From NCBI RefSeq assembly GCF_008831285.2, contig NC_045140.1, positions 1,529,528 to 1,593,527 on the forward strand: a DNA stretch of 64,000 nt, written 5' to 3'. Positions 13,091 through 26,516 of the stretch are shown here, one piece after another. The translations under genes were made by a program, and so were the position numbers. Position 1 is the first letter of the stretch. Every line of letters starts with the position of its first letter. The notes beneath the pieces are model-generated. The model saw nothing but the letters and a program-made list of their open reading frames with translations, had not been told where the DNA came from and ran no database searches. Source of the stretch: Nymphaea colorata. Its lineage: Eukaryota > Streptophyta > Magnoliopsida > Nymphaeales > Nymphaeaceae.

Positions 13091-13677
13091 TTTTTATATC
13101 ATTTGAAAATGTTGGAGTCTAGCAAATCTAAGGGAGTTAAAAGGGTTTTTTCACATGAATTGTTGAAGAAAGTTAATTACTCATCAAGTGCATGTTGAAA
13201 GCGAGGTCGCCAAAATTAATCCGAATAAGAACTAGTTATATTCAAATCAAATAAAAAAATTTAATTTGATCCAGTACACAGCCAATCTAGTGTAGACTTG
13301 TCACATATTTCATTGATTTTTATTAATTTTTCACTTTTAATTGTTTCTTAGTGTACTTATATTTGTTCAATTTAACTTAAATTTGATCTAAAAACATTTG
13401 ATTCAATTAAAAAATGGTTTAATATTTGACCATGATTTGATCAATGAGTTGGACTGATCACCTATACCGTCTAGAACTTATTTTAACATCTTGAAAGCAT
13501 GCCCATATATAGAGCCTGGTTGAACACATATTAGAAAAAAAATTGGTATATTGATTAGCTCCCATGTAACTCCATTTTAAGGTTGATGAATTATTGGTTA
13601 TAATAATGCAAAAAAAAAAAAAAACCAAAACAAAAGGAAGGTAGCCCTTTCAGAATATGCATGACATAATGCCAAAG

Positions 13678-13856
13678 AACAAAGGCGGAACCAGAAGGTT
13701 AAGGGGCACTAGTTATAAAATTTTAAATTTTTAGTATGCAGTATGCACCAATATGTAAATGATAAAAGGTATCCTAAAGTATCAATAAGAAAATATGCAA
13801 TCTTTTACAGGTCTGTGTGGGCAGTTGCCCATACAGTGGCCACACCTGCCTCTGCC
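13678..13856. mobile_element. hAT-type MITE, 179 bp, with perfect 8-bp TSD
   Basis: The element is flanked by TGCCAAAG on both sides (13670-13677 and 13857-13864). Termini are degenerate: CAAAGGCGGAACC at the left, and the complement of the right end reads CAGAGGCAGG. The internal AGGGGCACTAGTTATAAAAT block is shared with the fragment at 12966 and loosely with 55019. No ORF is present. Confidence 0.7.
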
Positions 13857-15591
13857 TGCCAAAGCAATTAATTAAATGAAAATAATCGGCTGGTAAGAAT
13901 CTCAAACTGGCTCTTTATGAGATCCAGATTGAAGAATACACATCTACTTCAACAAGTTATAAACTTCATTCATCGCAAAGTATGAGTATGCACTAATTCA
14001 ATAAGAGGTGTACTAATCAACAAGCTTATCAGTAGTCGATCCTTACTAACTTTAATTTCCACAGATGTGGTAGTAGAAGCAGATAGTTTTGATCCTTGAG
14101 AATTCATCAGACGAGAAAAAGGGCAAACACGAAGCACACTATATAACAATGACGTGGTCGATCGGTGCTTGACCTACAGCTTCTAGCCTCTATGATTTGA
14201 AGCTTTTATTCCTTTAATAATTAAAGCATCTCCACCGTCTGCAATTACAAGCTATCAATATCTGCAACGACCCAACACCTTCTTTCTTGGTTCACATCAT
14301 AGCTACAACTTACATCTATCGTTTTCGCTTAAATGGTGATGTTTTTGTACCAGTACAAACAGACGACAAAGTTGGCTTTTTTTTTACAGAAAAAATTAAA
14401 AAAACTTTGAGGAATTTTAAAACAATTAATCTTCTAGCAAGAAAAAAGAAGTGGCCAAATTCTTAAAAATAAAATGTAAAAATACGAAAATAAAAAATCT
14501 GGTGACTGATGAAAAAAGTGAAGAAATATGAAAAATTAAAAAAAAAACACGTTTTTTTGTGTTGTTTTCAAAAGGATGTGCTATTTCGCATTTTATTCCG
14601 CTCAACATTTTAAATGCATTTTTTTTATATTAATACGCAATTTCTGTTTACAATGAATTATTTATGTGATGGATTTTTTGTTATCACTGATAGTGGTTCC
14701 GTCTTTCAGATATTGTATCCTATGTGTTATAAACAATTAGGATCTGATCTCAAATCCACTTTTTTTTTTTTACAACAGAATTTTCTGCTACGATAATTTG
14801 GAATCCAGATGGACTTAAGACCCTATCAACCCTACCCTGATCTAGCTACAAGCAAAATATTGGAGGTTTTTTTTTTTTAATAATGCGAGGTATTCTATCC
14901 CTAATGAAGTAATTAATCGTTGAGGAATTACACTATGTTATTGCAACGAGAGGATGCAAGAACTAATGTTCAATAAGTTTTACAATGAAGAGCTCATACA
15001 AGCTAAGTTTTCTTGAAGACATTTTCTTACTATCATATGGGGATTCCCTTGGTAGTTAACTATTCCCCATATCACAATATCTATAAGTGGTTAGATCCAC
15101 CACTTAAGAGTACACTCCCTAAGGGTCATCAAATGAAAATATGAGGTCTGACTTCAATAATGAAAATACGTAGCATATTGTTTTATAAGGCTGTTCATTT
15201 TGGGCCAACTTGTCCAATGATAATACATTGTCATCAATCTTGAAGAAGGAAAGAGGAGGATATATTAATTTCTGTAATACAATGTTTTATGAATCTGCCC
15301 TAATATTTGGGTAGATACATGAAACAACTACATACCGTCATTGTTGCCAAACGACCCTTGGTAAACAGATGTAACCTCTATAATTTATCATGTCAATTGG
15401 TCCAATATTATGTTTACAATTTGTCTCGGTTTTCCTAGCAGTGGATTTTGCATTCCACTTGGTGGCACCTACATGCACATTACTGTGTCAATATGGTTGG
15501 AGGAGAAAGCACTGAATGGGCTTTGTTAGAGTAGTGCAACCTTTTTAGCTCCTAATTTTGGTTCAAATTCTCCTCATGAAGTTGGTTATGG
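13857..15591. other. intergenic AT-rich DNA, nothing recognised
   Basis: The DNA contains poly-A/poly-T runs (for example near 14380 and 14761) and short open frames of up to 60 codons on both strands with low-complexity Phe/Leu/Lys composition. These are unlikely to be genes. Confidence 0.5.
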
Positions 15592-15984
15592 TAGGGCTGC
15601 ACAATGAGCTGAGACAACTCTGGCTCGACTCGAACTCACTTGAAAAAACTTGGCTCATGTTCAACTCGTTTATAAATGAGCTGAGTTTGAGCTTACAAAG
15701 ATACTCAAAACAATAAATGAGTCGAGTTAGAGTTTCAAGAACTAGACTAGATTCACAAACCGATACTCTATATAATATTGTCAAAACTTATTCACCGAAT
15801 CACTGGTTTTAACTTTTAGGGCAAAAACAAATTTTCACAAGTTACATGAGTTAATGCTTCATGAGTTAAACGCTTACACGAGTTAACACCTAAACGAGTT
15901 AAATGGGTTAAATAAGTCAAGTTCAAGCTCGAGCTTGAGCTCACTAAGCAAGCTCGAACTCGACTCGGCTCTTGTGCAGCCCGA
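15592..15984. mobile_element. hAT-type MITE with GGGCTGCAC termini
   Basis: Left end TAGGGCTGCACAATGAGC pairs with the right end, whose complement is TCGGGCTGCACAAGAGCC. The interior carries AGCTCGAGCTTGAGCTC and GAGTTAA-type words common to a widespread plant MITE type. Flanking octamers agree at only 5 of 8 positions, so the insertion is probably old. Confidence 0.65.
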
Positions 15985-18900
15985 GATCAGGGGATCCAAG
16001 GCCAATTAATTGTTCCTCTGAAGAATACAACTTGAGAATAGGTGCCTCTTCTATGATTCTCTTTGAGATAGGGAAGACCACCTTTTGAGATAAATATAAA
16101 GGTCCCTTCTCTTCCATGATGCTGATCTCTGAGCTAGGGATGAAGTTTGAGTTGAAAGTTTGTGATTGGGATGAGGAAAAGAGAGGAAGTTGGGGACATT
16201 CGTTTGATTCTGTGCTGTAGGAATCAGATTGAATCAACTAAGGACAATTTGATGCGAGTCATAAATGTTCATGGTGGTGAAGAATCACTTCAGTGATTCT
16301 ACCAATCGGGGTTTCAAATACTAACAAAATGATGCTCGTGTGATAAAGTTTAAACTCTTGCTGCTGCCCCATTTTTTCACTTATGAAATTTAGATTCTTG
16401 CTGTTTTAGAAACTCAAATTAAAAACCTGAACTTTATCGCTTTGTTTCTCAAAATTTTATTGGATTTTCTTTGTTTTTCCCACTTTAATTATGTACTTTT
16501 GTGATTAATTTACCTTTTTATCATATCATTTCTTAATTGTAATAAGAACCAATTTGATTCTCATATATAATTCCAATTACATGTGGTTCAACCTATTCAT
16601 TGCTTTTTTGCTAACCAAACAAAATTTAAAAACGAAGTTTGGGGATATTGATTTAATCAATTAGCTCGATTAGGGTTAAGGCATTGAATTCCATTTCTTC
16701 ATATAGAGTCTTCACTATGCTTAATTAGCAAGCTTGAGCACGCAGACACACATTTTCCTAAAAACATCGATTATATATACCGAGATTATTGAAAAGAAAT
16801 TATGGAAAGGAAAAGATTTAATGGGAAGGAAATGATCAATTTGAATTGTATGCCATTATCCATAAAAAAATCTATGTCATTTTCTATACAAAAAATTGCA
16901 ATTAGATGTTATTATCCATACAAAAAATTGTATGTCATTTTTCATATCAATGAATGGAAAGGAACATATCAATTGCAATTAGATGTCATTATCCATACAA
17001 AAAATGAGATGTCATTATTCATACAAAAAATTGTATATACCATTAGTGTTATGGTTATATGCAGATGTCTGATGCCTGTACATTCTTGTAGGAAAACACC
17101 CTTCCACATTTTTTTGTGCACACATACTCAGTGCTCCTGATATGCCAAAAGTAAAGCCCCTCTATAAAGACCAAAAATATGGGATTTGGGAAGTGAAAGA
17201 GGTAAATTCACCAAGATATACATTCATTCAGATATAGCAAAATACCCCAAGTTCTTTTTGGTGCATATTTGTTGCGAAGTATTACATGCAACTTGCAGAG
17301 CTAGGGCCAAGGGCCATGGCTCCCCCTTCCCTACTGAAAAATTAAATGTTATATATTAAAATTTTCAACATTGTTAGTTTGATCCCTCAAACTTTTGAAA
17401 AAAAAAATTCAAAAATTTTATTTTACAGACACAAGTTTTGTTATTTACTTGGTCTTGTACTCTTATTTAATTACTTCAATTTTGATATTCGTTTAGAAAC
17501 AATGGGAAAGATATATCGGCCCTCCTCCACGGATTCGAGGGAAGTTGTGGCGCTGTAACCAGCCGAGGGCAATTCAGAAACATAAGGTATCATTCCTGGA
17601 ATTTCAACAAAGGTTGGGCTCTTTTGAAAATTCGACCTTTTTGTTTTCCCATTCTAAAATAGCAGTTGCCTGACACACTCTTATAGTGAACTATCACTGC
17701 TTAGCTGCCACACAGACCTGAGCATGATTAAGTAAACTCTTATGGCAGTAAGGCTGCCAAAGTATGAATTCCACAGAGAGAGAGAGATGTTATATAATAT
17801 AATTGCCCATTATTAGAGTAACTGCGAACAGAACAACAGAAAGCAACCAAAGTTATGAAACACTATCAAATAATCGAGTTGCTGTCATCATCATGTGGTG
17901 TAATATCATCTGAATTAGTTGTACAAGAACATGCAATAGTTAAATGTAATAATGAATGTCAGGGCTCTGCTACGTCCTAAAGCCATTTGGTTTCTACTTT
18001 ATCTTAGTTTTTTTTTAGAAGAATAATTAGCTCTTTTGTTGACAAATTCACATCCGATTAATTTTTTTGGCTAAGTGTTCTAAATTACTTCCTTCGGGTT
18101 AAAAATATCAACTAGAATGTTTTCTCTTTCACTAAATTAATAACACAACTAGTATCATATTTAAAAATAGAACGAAAGGAATTAGTTGATAAAATGATAT
18201 GTAACTGTCCAATTTGGGACAATACAAGGGGCGGGGTCAGTTGGCAGTCAGTCTCCATTTTAAACTCCCTTAAAAGAGAAAAGAGAGGTAGGAGGAAGTA
18301 GGGAGCAGCGACACCAATATGCAAGTTAAAGTATGATAGTAGCATCACCCGGTCACCAGAAAATAATATGTAATTGATTGTAAACTACTTCTAACAATGC
18401 CAAGCTGCCAATTAACCATGGTTAGAGTGAAGAAATAATTAGATGAGTTCTTCTTAGAAGTAGGAATACTAATTAGGAAAAGCTTCACTGTAACAACAAA
18501 TTAAGCACAGTTTCGTTTGTTGATTGTCTATAAGTCATAATGAAATTGGAAAAAGCTCCTCATGATATATGTTAACGTCCCCCACGTTGGAAAGGCGATG
18601 AATGATCGATCGATTACTTTTGAAAAGCATCGGCACCATGGTCGCAATCGCTGCTGCTGCAATATGGCCATGTGAAGGTGCCAACCAACTGTAATAAAGG
18701 GGAACAGATACAGAGGGAGAGGGTCGGTTTTGTTCAAGACAATGCATAAAAAAGGAAAGGCTGACGACGCGCTGACAAATCTTTCAAACACAAGAAGCCA
18801 TCCACTAGGCCATGCTGAATGCTGCTGATAACTGAAGACTTGCTCCCCCCCGGTCTTAAAGCAAGAAAAGAGTGCCAAAGGGATATGGGGGGAGCTCTCA

Positions 18901-19002
18901 TTATGAGGGCGTGTGGGTCACATGCAGCCGCTTGATGCCTCTCTGCATGCTTTCCACCATCTCTACATGTCCAATTCTCGTCCATCCGACCTCATCCCCC
19001 TT
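15985..19002. other. intergenic AT-rich DNA, no gene recognised
   Basis: The minus-strand frame ending near 16237 (Ser/Glu-rich, overlapping the MITE end) has no recognisable family. A degenerate tandem block occurs at 16850-17040. Short frames at 18528-18985 are overlapping and mutually contradictory. No RNA gene or transposase was recognised. Confidence 0.45.
16850..17040. repeat. degenerate tandem repeat (CATTATCCATACAAAAAAT-like)
   Basis: At least five copies of a CATT-(A/T)-(T/C)-CAT-A-CAAAAAA-T type word occur at roughly 20-60 bp spacing, interleaved with TTGCAATTAGATGT blocks. It is an AT-rich minisatellite-like block with no coding interpretation, although an open frame runs through it by composition. 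Confidence 0.65.
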
Positions 19003-19026
19003 TCTCTCTCTCTCTCTCTCTCTCTT

Positions 19027-19079
<53 letters not shown>
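19003..19079. repeat. compound microsatellite (CT)n(TA)24
   Basis: A pyrimidine run of CT repeats passes into about 24 TA units. It is read directly and is likely to be highly polymorphic. Confidence 0.95.
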
Positions 19080-19082
<3 letters not shown>

Positions 19083-22000
19083 CATCAAATTATATATGAC
19101 ACAACAAATTAGTCATTACATGTACAAGAAATCTAGGCCTCACATCCACACCTCATATGGTTGTTTCTTTTTGATGAGGTTGATCGGATTTCTGGAATGG
19201 CCGGCACCAATGGCGATCGAGTTCCAGACAGCCATGGATGTTCACCCATACTGGACGGCCAAATTTATGGATTATATGTGCGTCCGTGTGTGTCTTTCTT
19301 CTATAAAGAGCACGGGAAGTCTGGATCGAGAGAGGAGCAGTACCAACTTGTCCAGATTGGGGTGTTTTGAGTTGGAGCGAGGCGTTTTGAACCCAAACTT
19401 CAGGCTACAAATCGAAAAATCCACTGCTGAAGCACGAGATCTGCATTTCATTATAGAAACTGTTGATATGCAGTGGTCGTAGGTCGAACTACAGATCACC
19501 AATTTAAAAACCCCATGGATTTGTGGTAGCATTGGATCTCGATCCAAGTCTATCAAACATAGCCGTGGATCTCCTCAAAAGTTTATAGACTGGTTGGACA
19601 TTTGTCCACTCAGTCCATGTTGTTGCCAATTTAGTGAAACGATGTTAAAATATATACCAGACCCCGTGCTATAGGGGGACGGGGAATTGGGTAGGGGCTT
19701 CGGCCTTCAGCCAGGTGGTGGGTTTTCGGTGCACTCATACAAAAGTGCCTCTTGCCAAAATTTAGCAGGGTCTGGTAGAGAGAGAAAGAGAGAGAGAGAG
19801 AGTATTAAATTGTAGTATGCCTGTGTCGTAGCCCAAAAAGGTCTAACATCTTTTCACATGGAGAGCCCAATAATACTCAATTTTATAACAAATAATCGGC
19901 CGGCTTTAACCTCACAAGACAAATCATGTGCTTCCATAGACAAGAAACATACATTGCTTCTAACTTTAAGAAAGGGCACGGAATCTCTTGTCTTTTAGGG
20001 TGGAGGACCAATTTGGCTAATCGATTTCTAGTACTTGGCACTAGTTGGTAGCGCTGAAGTATTGGTCAGACGAACAGTGATGTGCGTTGAAAGAGTTATT
20101 GAGATCAGACAGATCGTACTTGCTTTGAACGTGATAGCTCGATCAAGGGGGCCACACAGTTTATGAAAGATATATTTGATTCAAAGCAGATCAGTAAATA
20201 TTATGCTATCTTGTTAAACATTCTTCAAAAAGAGGCTGCTTAGACTCCTGGATATACAAGACTCTATACATAGACAAACTGGTGACCAGTTTAAGTAGAT
20301 TCGTGAACCCTCCTCAGTGAGACTTCAGCGTTCAACAAACCATAGACAGCACTACATAAATTGCATTGACAAACTTCGGATTGAAGGAGGCAGAACAGGT
20401 TACATTATTTTGATGTTGCTAAGTTTCTTGTAAAGACCTCAATGGGGTTCTGCCAATTTAAAAAAACAAAAAGAAAGAACAGCACATGTGTTGTGATAAC
20501 TGCTTTGGCTGCCTGTCAAAGCATTTGTGGGTCCTCAATAAGAGGACAAGCATCTTCCATGCACTTGGATCTTTTCTTTCTTTCTTTTTTCTCTCTTCTT
20601 TTCTTTTTTAATTTGGATCGATGAAGCTGAAACCCAGTAGAGACCGGCTTCTGATCTTGAACTGCTGACCGTCCTCGACTTGAAGGTATTCGTGGCGCTT
20701 TTGCTATTTTGCTTCAACTCTTATTCGGTTATGCTTATTAAGAATGTTGAAACACAATGTGTCAACTAATTAGTGGTAGCTTTTCTGTTTTTAATAAACA
20801 AGGGAATGTAGAACTGACAGTGAGAATGATAAGGATATGTAATTATGTATATGAGTTCAGATTAGCTGTATATATTACTGCATTAGGACTAATGAATGGA
20901 TATTGCCCAGGTTTGTTTGGAACTGCAATGGGACTTGAGTGAGAAAAAACTCAAAGTAGAACAACTTACATAGGCAATTCAACATCTGCACATTCAACAT
21001 GCAATTCAGTTCAGGTATCCTTGAGCTCAAGATTTTGGTAAAAGTCTCCAATATGATGCATCCCAATATGGATCCAATCATGTTGATTGTTGAGCCCTTC
21101 CCTGAATCTGGCAAAACAGATTTGGTCTTACAGGTCTGAACCAAATTCAAAATGACTTACTATAAGAACTGTCCAGAACGAGACTGCAAGTCACAAGTTC
21201 ATGAACTCCAAATTTCAGGAACTTTTGTCTTCCTGAGTGAGCCAAAAGAAAGTGTGCATGAAAATATAGCAAAGCCCATGCATTGTTTGTGAAATTCTAG
21301 CACCGAAGCAAAACTATAAAGTATTTCATCAAACAGAAGCGACAGGAATCAGACACGGAGAAGCGCTCAGGGTGACGATGAATTAGACTGTATCAAAATT
21401 CAGGTTCACCAAAAACCTGATCTGCATTCAGAAGTCGGGAACAATTCACATGACCTGAACCCCTGGATGCTTTGTCATAGTCTCAAACAGAGACAACAGA
21501 AACTTGGCTGAAGTGGGACCAATCATTTCTAGTCCCCATTGTAGGGGACATGACGTTCAATGTGACTGAAGAAGTGTATTATTGGACTTAGCTTTGTCCA
21601 GATCCTAAACCTAATGTTAGTTACCTCAACATCCTATTATTTTTTTACTTGAGAATAAGTGAGCCAAGCAAACTACTTCACAGGTTGTTAAATAATAAAA
21701 GAAAGTTTCTATGTCAGGGCACTAGTGTTGTGACAGCACTTCATTTTCCAAACAAAGTTCTTTCCATGCATCAACATGCAAAGTCTAATCTACTGACCAG
21801 TCCTAGTTGCACTTGTTTATCTTCATATTCCAGCAACCCTAACAAATAACATATCCAGTATGACCTAACATATGAGGGCATTTAATAGGAAGAACAATCT
21901 GTTCTTAGAATATTTGTTTCAAGATCCAAAACTATGTCCTTGCTTCAAGAACATGGTATTATCAGTGGATGCTATTCATGCATTTGACAATTAAATGCGA

Positions 22001-23630
22001 AACTTAACCGCACAGTATTTCCTGAAATAACAATCACATAAATGTTCTCTAAAACAAGAACATGCTATTTCTTCAAATGTGTGTCTTCTGAACACATGAT
22101 CTAAGAACAAAAATGTGCTTCTTAGGAAACACCCTTTTGGGTGTTGCCCATTTATCGCTCAGGATAGCCAAGGCCACAAAATTTAACGAGTTTGATTTCT
22201 AATGAATCTATGCCAAGAAGGTTCTTCCTTCCTTAGCTCCATGAATAGTATAAATAAGAGATTGATCTTCGAGAGTTCCTTTTAACTGAAGAAACGCCAT
22301 GCTTATACCGATCAACGATGACAGCAAGATCAATAATGTAGTTCTATGTTCCAGCTGTATTTCTAAGAAAATTATAAAATTAAACCAATTAAATGTATAG
22401 TCTCATGGCCACATGATACCAAACACTCATCTATGATTCACGGCAGATTAGTTATAGTAGTTGATAATTAGGATCAAAGGCACATGCATATCTGACACTT
22501 AGCTATCTGTTCATTTACAGTAGAAAATGGCAGATTTGCACTATCGTAGATGCATCAACATGGGTCAGATCGTAATTGATGATGCTGAATTTTTAATCAT
22601 ATCTGAATCTTCCTGTCCTGAAAGTAGATCCGATACAAATAAAAGAGTTAATTCAAAATTTATCTGAACATGTAAAATTATCGCCAAAAAGCATTGCCCC
22701 TGTTCATATTTTCTACCATATGTTTCAGGAAACGTTTCTAGTAAGTGTCGCCACAAACAATATACGACAGAGACCGGCCAAAAACGGCTCACAGAGACTT
22801 TTGAGATCTGTAGTAAAAATAAGTACAACCAAAATGATCGTATTTACATCAGAACAAAGTTTGTTATCCGGAGAAGGAAGCCATAGTATGTTTTTTTTGC
22901 TAAATTTCATTTCTCTTGCCATATATTTCACCACAACATCATTAGCATTTGCAGTATACATATAAAACGTGCAAATAAAAATTTTATAGGCAGGGTCTGA
23001 CATGGTGTCGGATGCACATCTGGGTTTGAGATACTTGACCTGGCCCGGATATAGGTCAGGCTTAATCAGAACAAAGAAACAGGAAGAAAACCTTAACTAA
23101 GACGGGCTAGGTAGCTGGGTCAACCTGATTAGGGACTGGACCTCGGTCAGTTGCCAAAATCTATAGATTTTGCGGCCGGGCTAATCAGATAAGAGACAAT
23201 TACTAAAAATATAAGGTACGTTGAACCCTCCTAGCCCGACCCATTGCCCGCCCTAGCCTGTTAACTAAGCTTGGGTGAGTGGGGGCGTTTAATCCGACCA
23301 CCCGGACAAGAGTCAAAGCCTTCATCCTTTCCCTTGCCTTCAGGGTCCAGAGCTGTCATCGCCTGCTAACTAGGTTAAAAGTGACTACATGTCTATTAAA
23401 ATGTGAACCTCACATAAAGCTTGCTGATGGATCGGGTGCTGTTTTAAGAGGATTGGGGAACACCAAATCCAACCCGTGCTCACTTATGCTTTTAAGCAGG
23501 ACCTCAAATGAGATTTGGTACATAGATCTGAAATCCAAAGTGTTCAAATGCTCCATGGTACCAATCAAGACTGACCCTCATTATGAAGAGTTCTCTTAAT
23601 TGGTTGCAGGAGTGTTACTTTATCACTCTA
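19080..23630. other. intergenic, no gene recognised
   Basis: A 128-codon open frame at 19096-19482 (+) is the longest here but has no recognisable domain and begins beside the microsatellite. A polypyrimidine stretch lies at 20570-20610. A GC-richer, MITE-like patch at 22987-23255 has weak terminal similarity (TAGGCAGGG and the complement TAGGGCGGGC) but no target duplication. Nothing else is supported. Confidence 0.45.
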
Positions 23631-23811
23631 CGGGCACATTTGGTGAAAGGAAAGCTTCCTGCTTTTAAATGCAGTATTACTATCATCAAAGGCCCCTTAT
23701 GAGGTCGTCTGGCAACAATAACACTGTTACTGTAGAAATAAGCCAACGTATTATGGTTTTGTGAACATATTTATGAGACAGTAGCAATGTATTACTATTA
23801 CTAAATGGCCC
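23631..23811. mobile_element. possible PIF/Harbinger-like MITE, 181 bp
   Basis: The left end, CGGGCACATTTGGTGA, and the complement of the right end, GGGCCATTTAGTAATAG, are imperfect inverted repeats. CTA flanks both sides, which would be a 3-bp target duplication of PIF/Harbinger type. A 3-bp match is weak evidence on its own. Confidence 0.4.
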
Positions 23812-25202
23812 CTACATACTTCAGAGTGACCTTGTTTTTCTCTTGTTATTGTCTTTCTTGTGATTGTCTTTGGAGAAAATGGTTGTTGAGACTCATTGGA
23901 AGTTCACATCCAAATGTCAGCACCACCAAAAAAGCTCTGTTCCTCAAATTTCTTGTTAATAGAAAAATCTAAAAGCACAACACCCATTACTTGTATGCAA
24001 CGCAACCCTTTTGAGATAATTAAATATATTGTTGGGCCTTTTCTATAGTTAATTAAAAAAAAAATTCAAGTCAACTACTACATTAATAACAAATTGTTAT
24101 GTTAGAATGCTTAGAGAAAAAGACAAGAAATATATATAACTTTGTAAATCAACAAGGTTTATCTTGGGTAACTTTCTAGTATTGATACAAAAAGAAGTCA
24201 CTTAATCACTTTAAATACTAATAAAGAATCTAATCAATTTGAATGGAATTAAACATGTACTTGTTGAGTATAGTCAATTAAGCAGCACATACTAATGACT
24301 ATGAAGATAATTTAAGAGAAGGGTATTTTGGGCATTTTGTTTTACTACCTCGTGAAGTTATACATCACTTAAGTTGGGAAGGTGACTTGTTAACCGGGAC
24401 ATAAAAGGTTATGTCTACTCAAAAACTGAGGTGTGGTTTTTTGTTTACTATAAATTTCTTTAGACAATCATGCAGCCCCTGCAAATAGTACAAAAATAGT
24501 GTTCTGAAATTTTATCGGTTCGCGTTGGACTGACATATGGGAAACGAGACTATTAGGTTAAAGTTGTAATTTCCAAAACATTGAAAAAGTTTCCTGCTTT
24601 TGAATGTTTTTATTTGAAGATAAAGAAATGATCAGGAGCGAAGGAATCAGTATCATTTCATTTACACTAGGAAGTTCATAATTCAAGGTGTTTTGGGAAG
24701 TTTTGTCAAAGAAGGTGCGACTGTAAATGTGAGAAGTGAAAAATAATCCAGGTATTGCAGAAGCAGCAACCCGCCTTTCTCGACGACCATTCAGCGAACA
24801 AACAACCAACCATTCAACCATCGTTGTCAGAGGGCCTTGAACTTTGAGTCTCTCTCTGTATCTGCTGCATTCCCGCCATCGCTCCATTTTCCATTTTTTA
24901 AGTTGCCAACTTACTGTGAGTTGTTACTTTACCTGTTTACCAGACGAGTTTCACGTCTCCCTTTCTCTCTCTCCTTCAAAAATGTAAGAAAGAACAAAGG
25001 AAGAAACAAACGAAGCAAGTCCTTGTCTCGAAACCTGCTACAGATGGATCATACTGGATCACACAGTATCCGACTCTATCAACGAAGTAAGAATACAAAA
25101 TCTTCGCATTTACCATCTTCAGTCTCATGCATTTGATAGCTGTTCTTGCGACTGTGAACCCGCTCTTTCCTTTTCTGCTATCGGATAGGCTACTCTGCTC
25201 GT
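23812..25202. other. intergenic, upstream of ankyrin gene
   Basis: AT-rich DNA grades into a less AT-rich region towards the ankyrin gene. No confident TATA box or other gene was found. Short frames on both strands at 24558-25136 overlap and lack family similarity. Confidence 0.45.
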
Positions 25203-25211
25203 TCTCTCCCC

Positions 25212-25552
25212 AGAGAGAGAGAGAGAGAGAGAAAGGAGGGGGGATGGGGGGTAGTAGGAGCCTCTGAAAAAGCGAGTCTTCTCTTCTACATCTTTCAGGT
25301 CAGTGGATGAGTGGGCACCCTCCTTTCTGAAAAGGGGGATGGAGGGAAAAAGGTGCGGGGTTGCTTCTTGCTTCCTTTTTCATTTCTGATAATAATAGGA
25401 CACTTTCGCAGAGGATAAGTGCTTTTAGAGAAGAGAGAGAGAGAGAGAGAGCACGGTGGGCGTTCTTCGTCTTCCTCTGTCCATAAAGAGAGAGTAGGCA
25501 CGCTTTGGTGAAGGTGATCCACTTCTTCGACTGGAGAGAGAGAGAGAGAGAG
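25212..25552 (+). promoter_or_regulatory. GA-repeat tracts in the leader of the ankyrin gene
   Basis: Three GA tracts occur at 25212-25232, 25433-25451 and 25533-25552; the last directly abuts the ATG at 25553. In plants such tracts are bound by GAGA-binding BPC proteins (known). That this gene is regulated that way is inference. The tracts may equally be neutral microsatellites in a 5' UTR. Confidence 0.5.
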
Positions 25553-26480
25553 ATGGGCATACAAGCAGGAGCAGCAGCAGATTCGGCGGCACCACCTGAG
25601 CCCCCGCCACCACCACCAGCACCGTTATACTTTCCCCTCCGGTGGGAGAGCACCGGCGACCAATGGTGGTACGCCACGCCGGTGGACCTCGCAGCGGCCA
25701 ATGGCCACTACGAGCTTGTCCGAGCACTCCTGGTGGCAGACAGCAACCTCCTCATCAAGCTCACCTCCCTTCGCCGGATCCGTCGCCTGGAGACCGTCTG
25801 GGACGACCACCCGGACTTCCTCCACGCACCTCGTGGCCGCGCCGCCGTCGCCCGCGGCCTCCTTCATGACTGCGAGACACGCAACGGAAACTCCCTCATC
25901 CGCGCCGGCTATGGCGGGTGGCTTCTGTACACTGCTGCGGCCGCTGGTGACGGCGAGTTCATCCAGGATCTCCTCAGGAGGGAGCCGTTCCTGGTGTTCG
26001 GAGAGGGGGAGTATGGCGTGACCGACATGCTCTATGCAGCGGCGAGGAGCAAGAACTCGGAGGTGTTCAGGTTGCTGCTTGATGCAGCGTTAACGGTGGT
26101 GCCAATGAGGAGTCACGGCCGTGGCGCGGAGGTCGAGGAAGTGTTCAGGATGGAGGTCATGAGCAGGGCCGTCCACGCAGCAGCTAGGGGAGGCAACTGG
26201 GAGGTGCTCAGAGAACTGCTGCTTCACTGTGGAGACGTGTTGGCGTGGAGGGACATACAGGGCAGCACTGTTCTTCATGCAGCAGCTGGGAGGGGCCGGG
26301 TTGAGGTGAGTTTAGTTTTTTTTACCCTTGATGGCTACTGTTGTTCAGTGTGGGAGATGCTCCTTCTCTCTCTCAATTAGTATGATTGTGCTTGTCGTTT
26401 CTCTTTCCTGAAATTTAGTACAAAGTTTGTTAATTACCTCTTTCTCTGTTTGAGGGGATTGGTAGCAAGGACAGGTGCTC

Positions 26481-26516
<36 letters not shown>

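Noticed and set aside
19096-19482. 128-codon plus-strand ORF
   Set aside because: It has no recognisable domain and sits next to an AT microsatellite. It may be chance, so it was not called as a gene.
22987-23255. MITE-like GC-richer segment with TAGGCAGGG/TAGGGCGGGC ends
   Set aside because: TIR similarity is weak and the flanking octamers do not match, so element status could not be supported.
25300-26021. Long minus-strand and alternative-frame ORFs over the ankyrin exon
   Set aside because: They are produced by the GC-rich coding exon and GA/CT tracts; the plus-strand frame carries the conserved ankyrin sequence.
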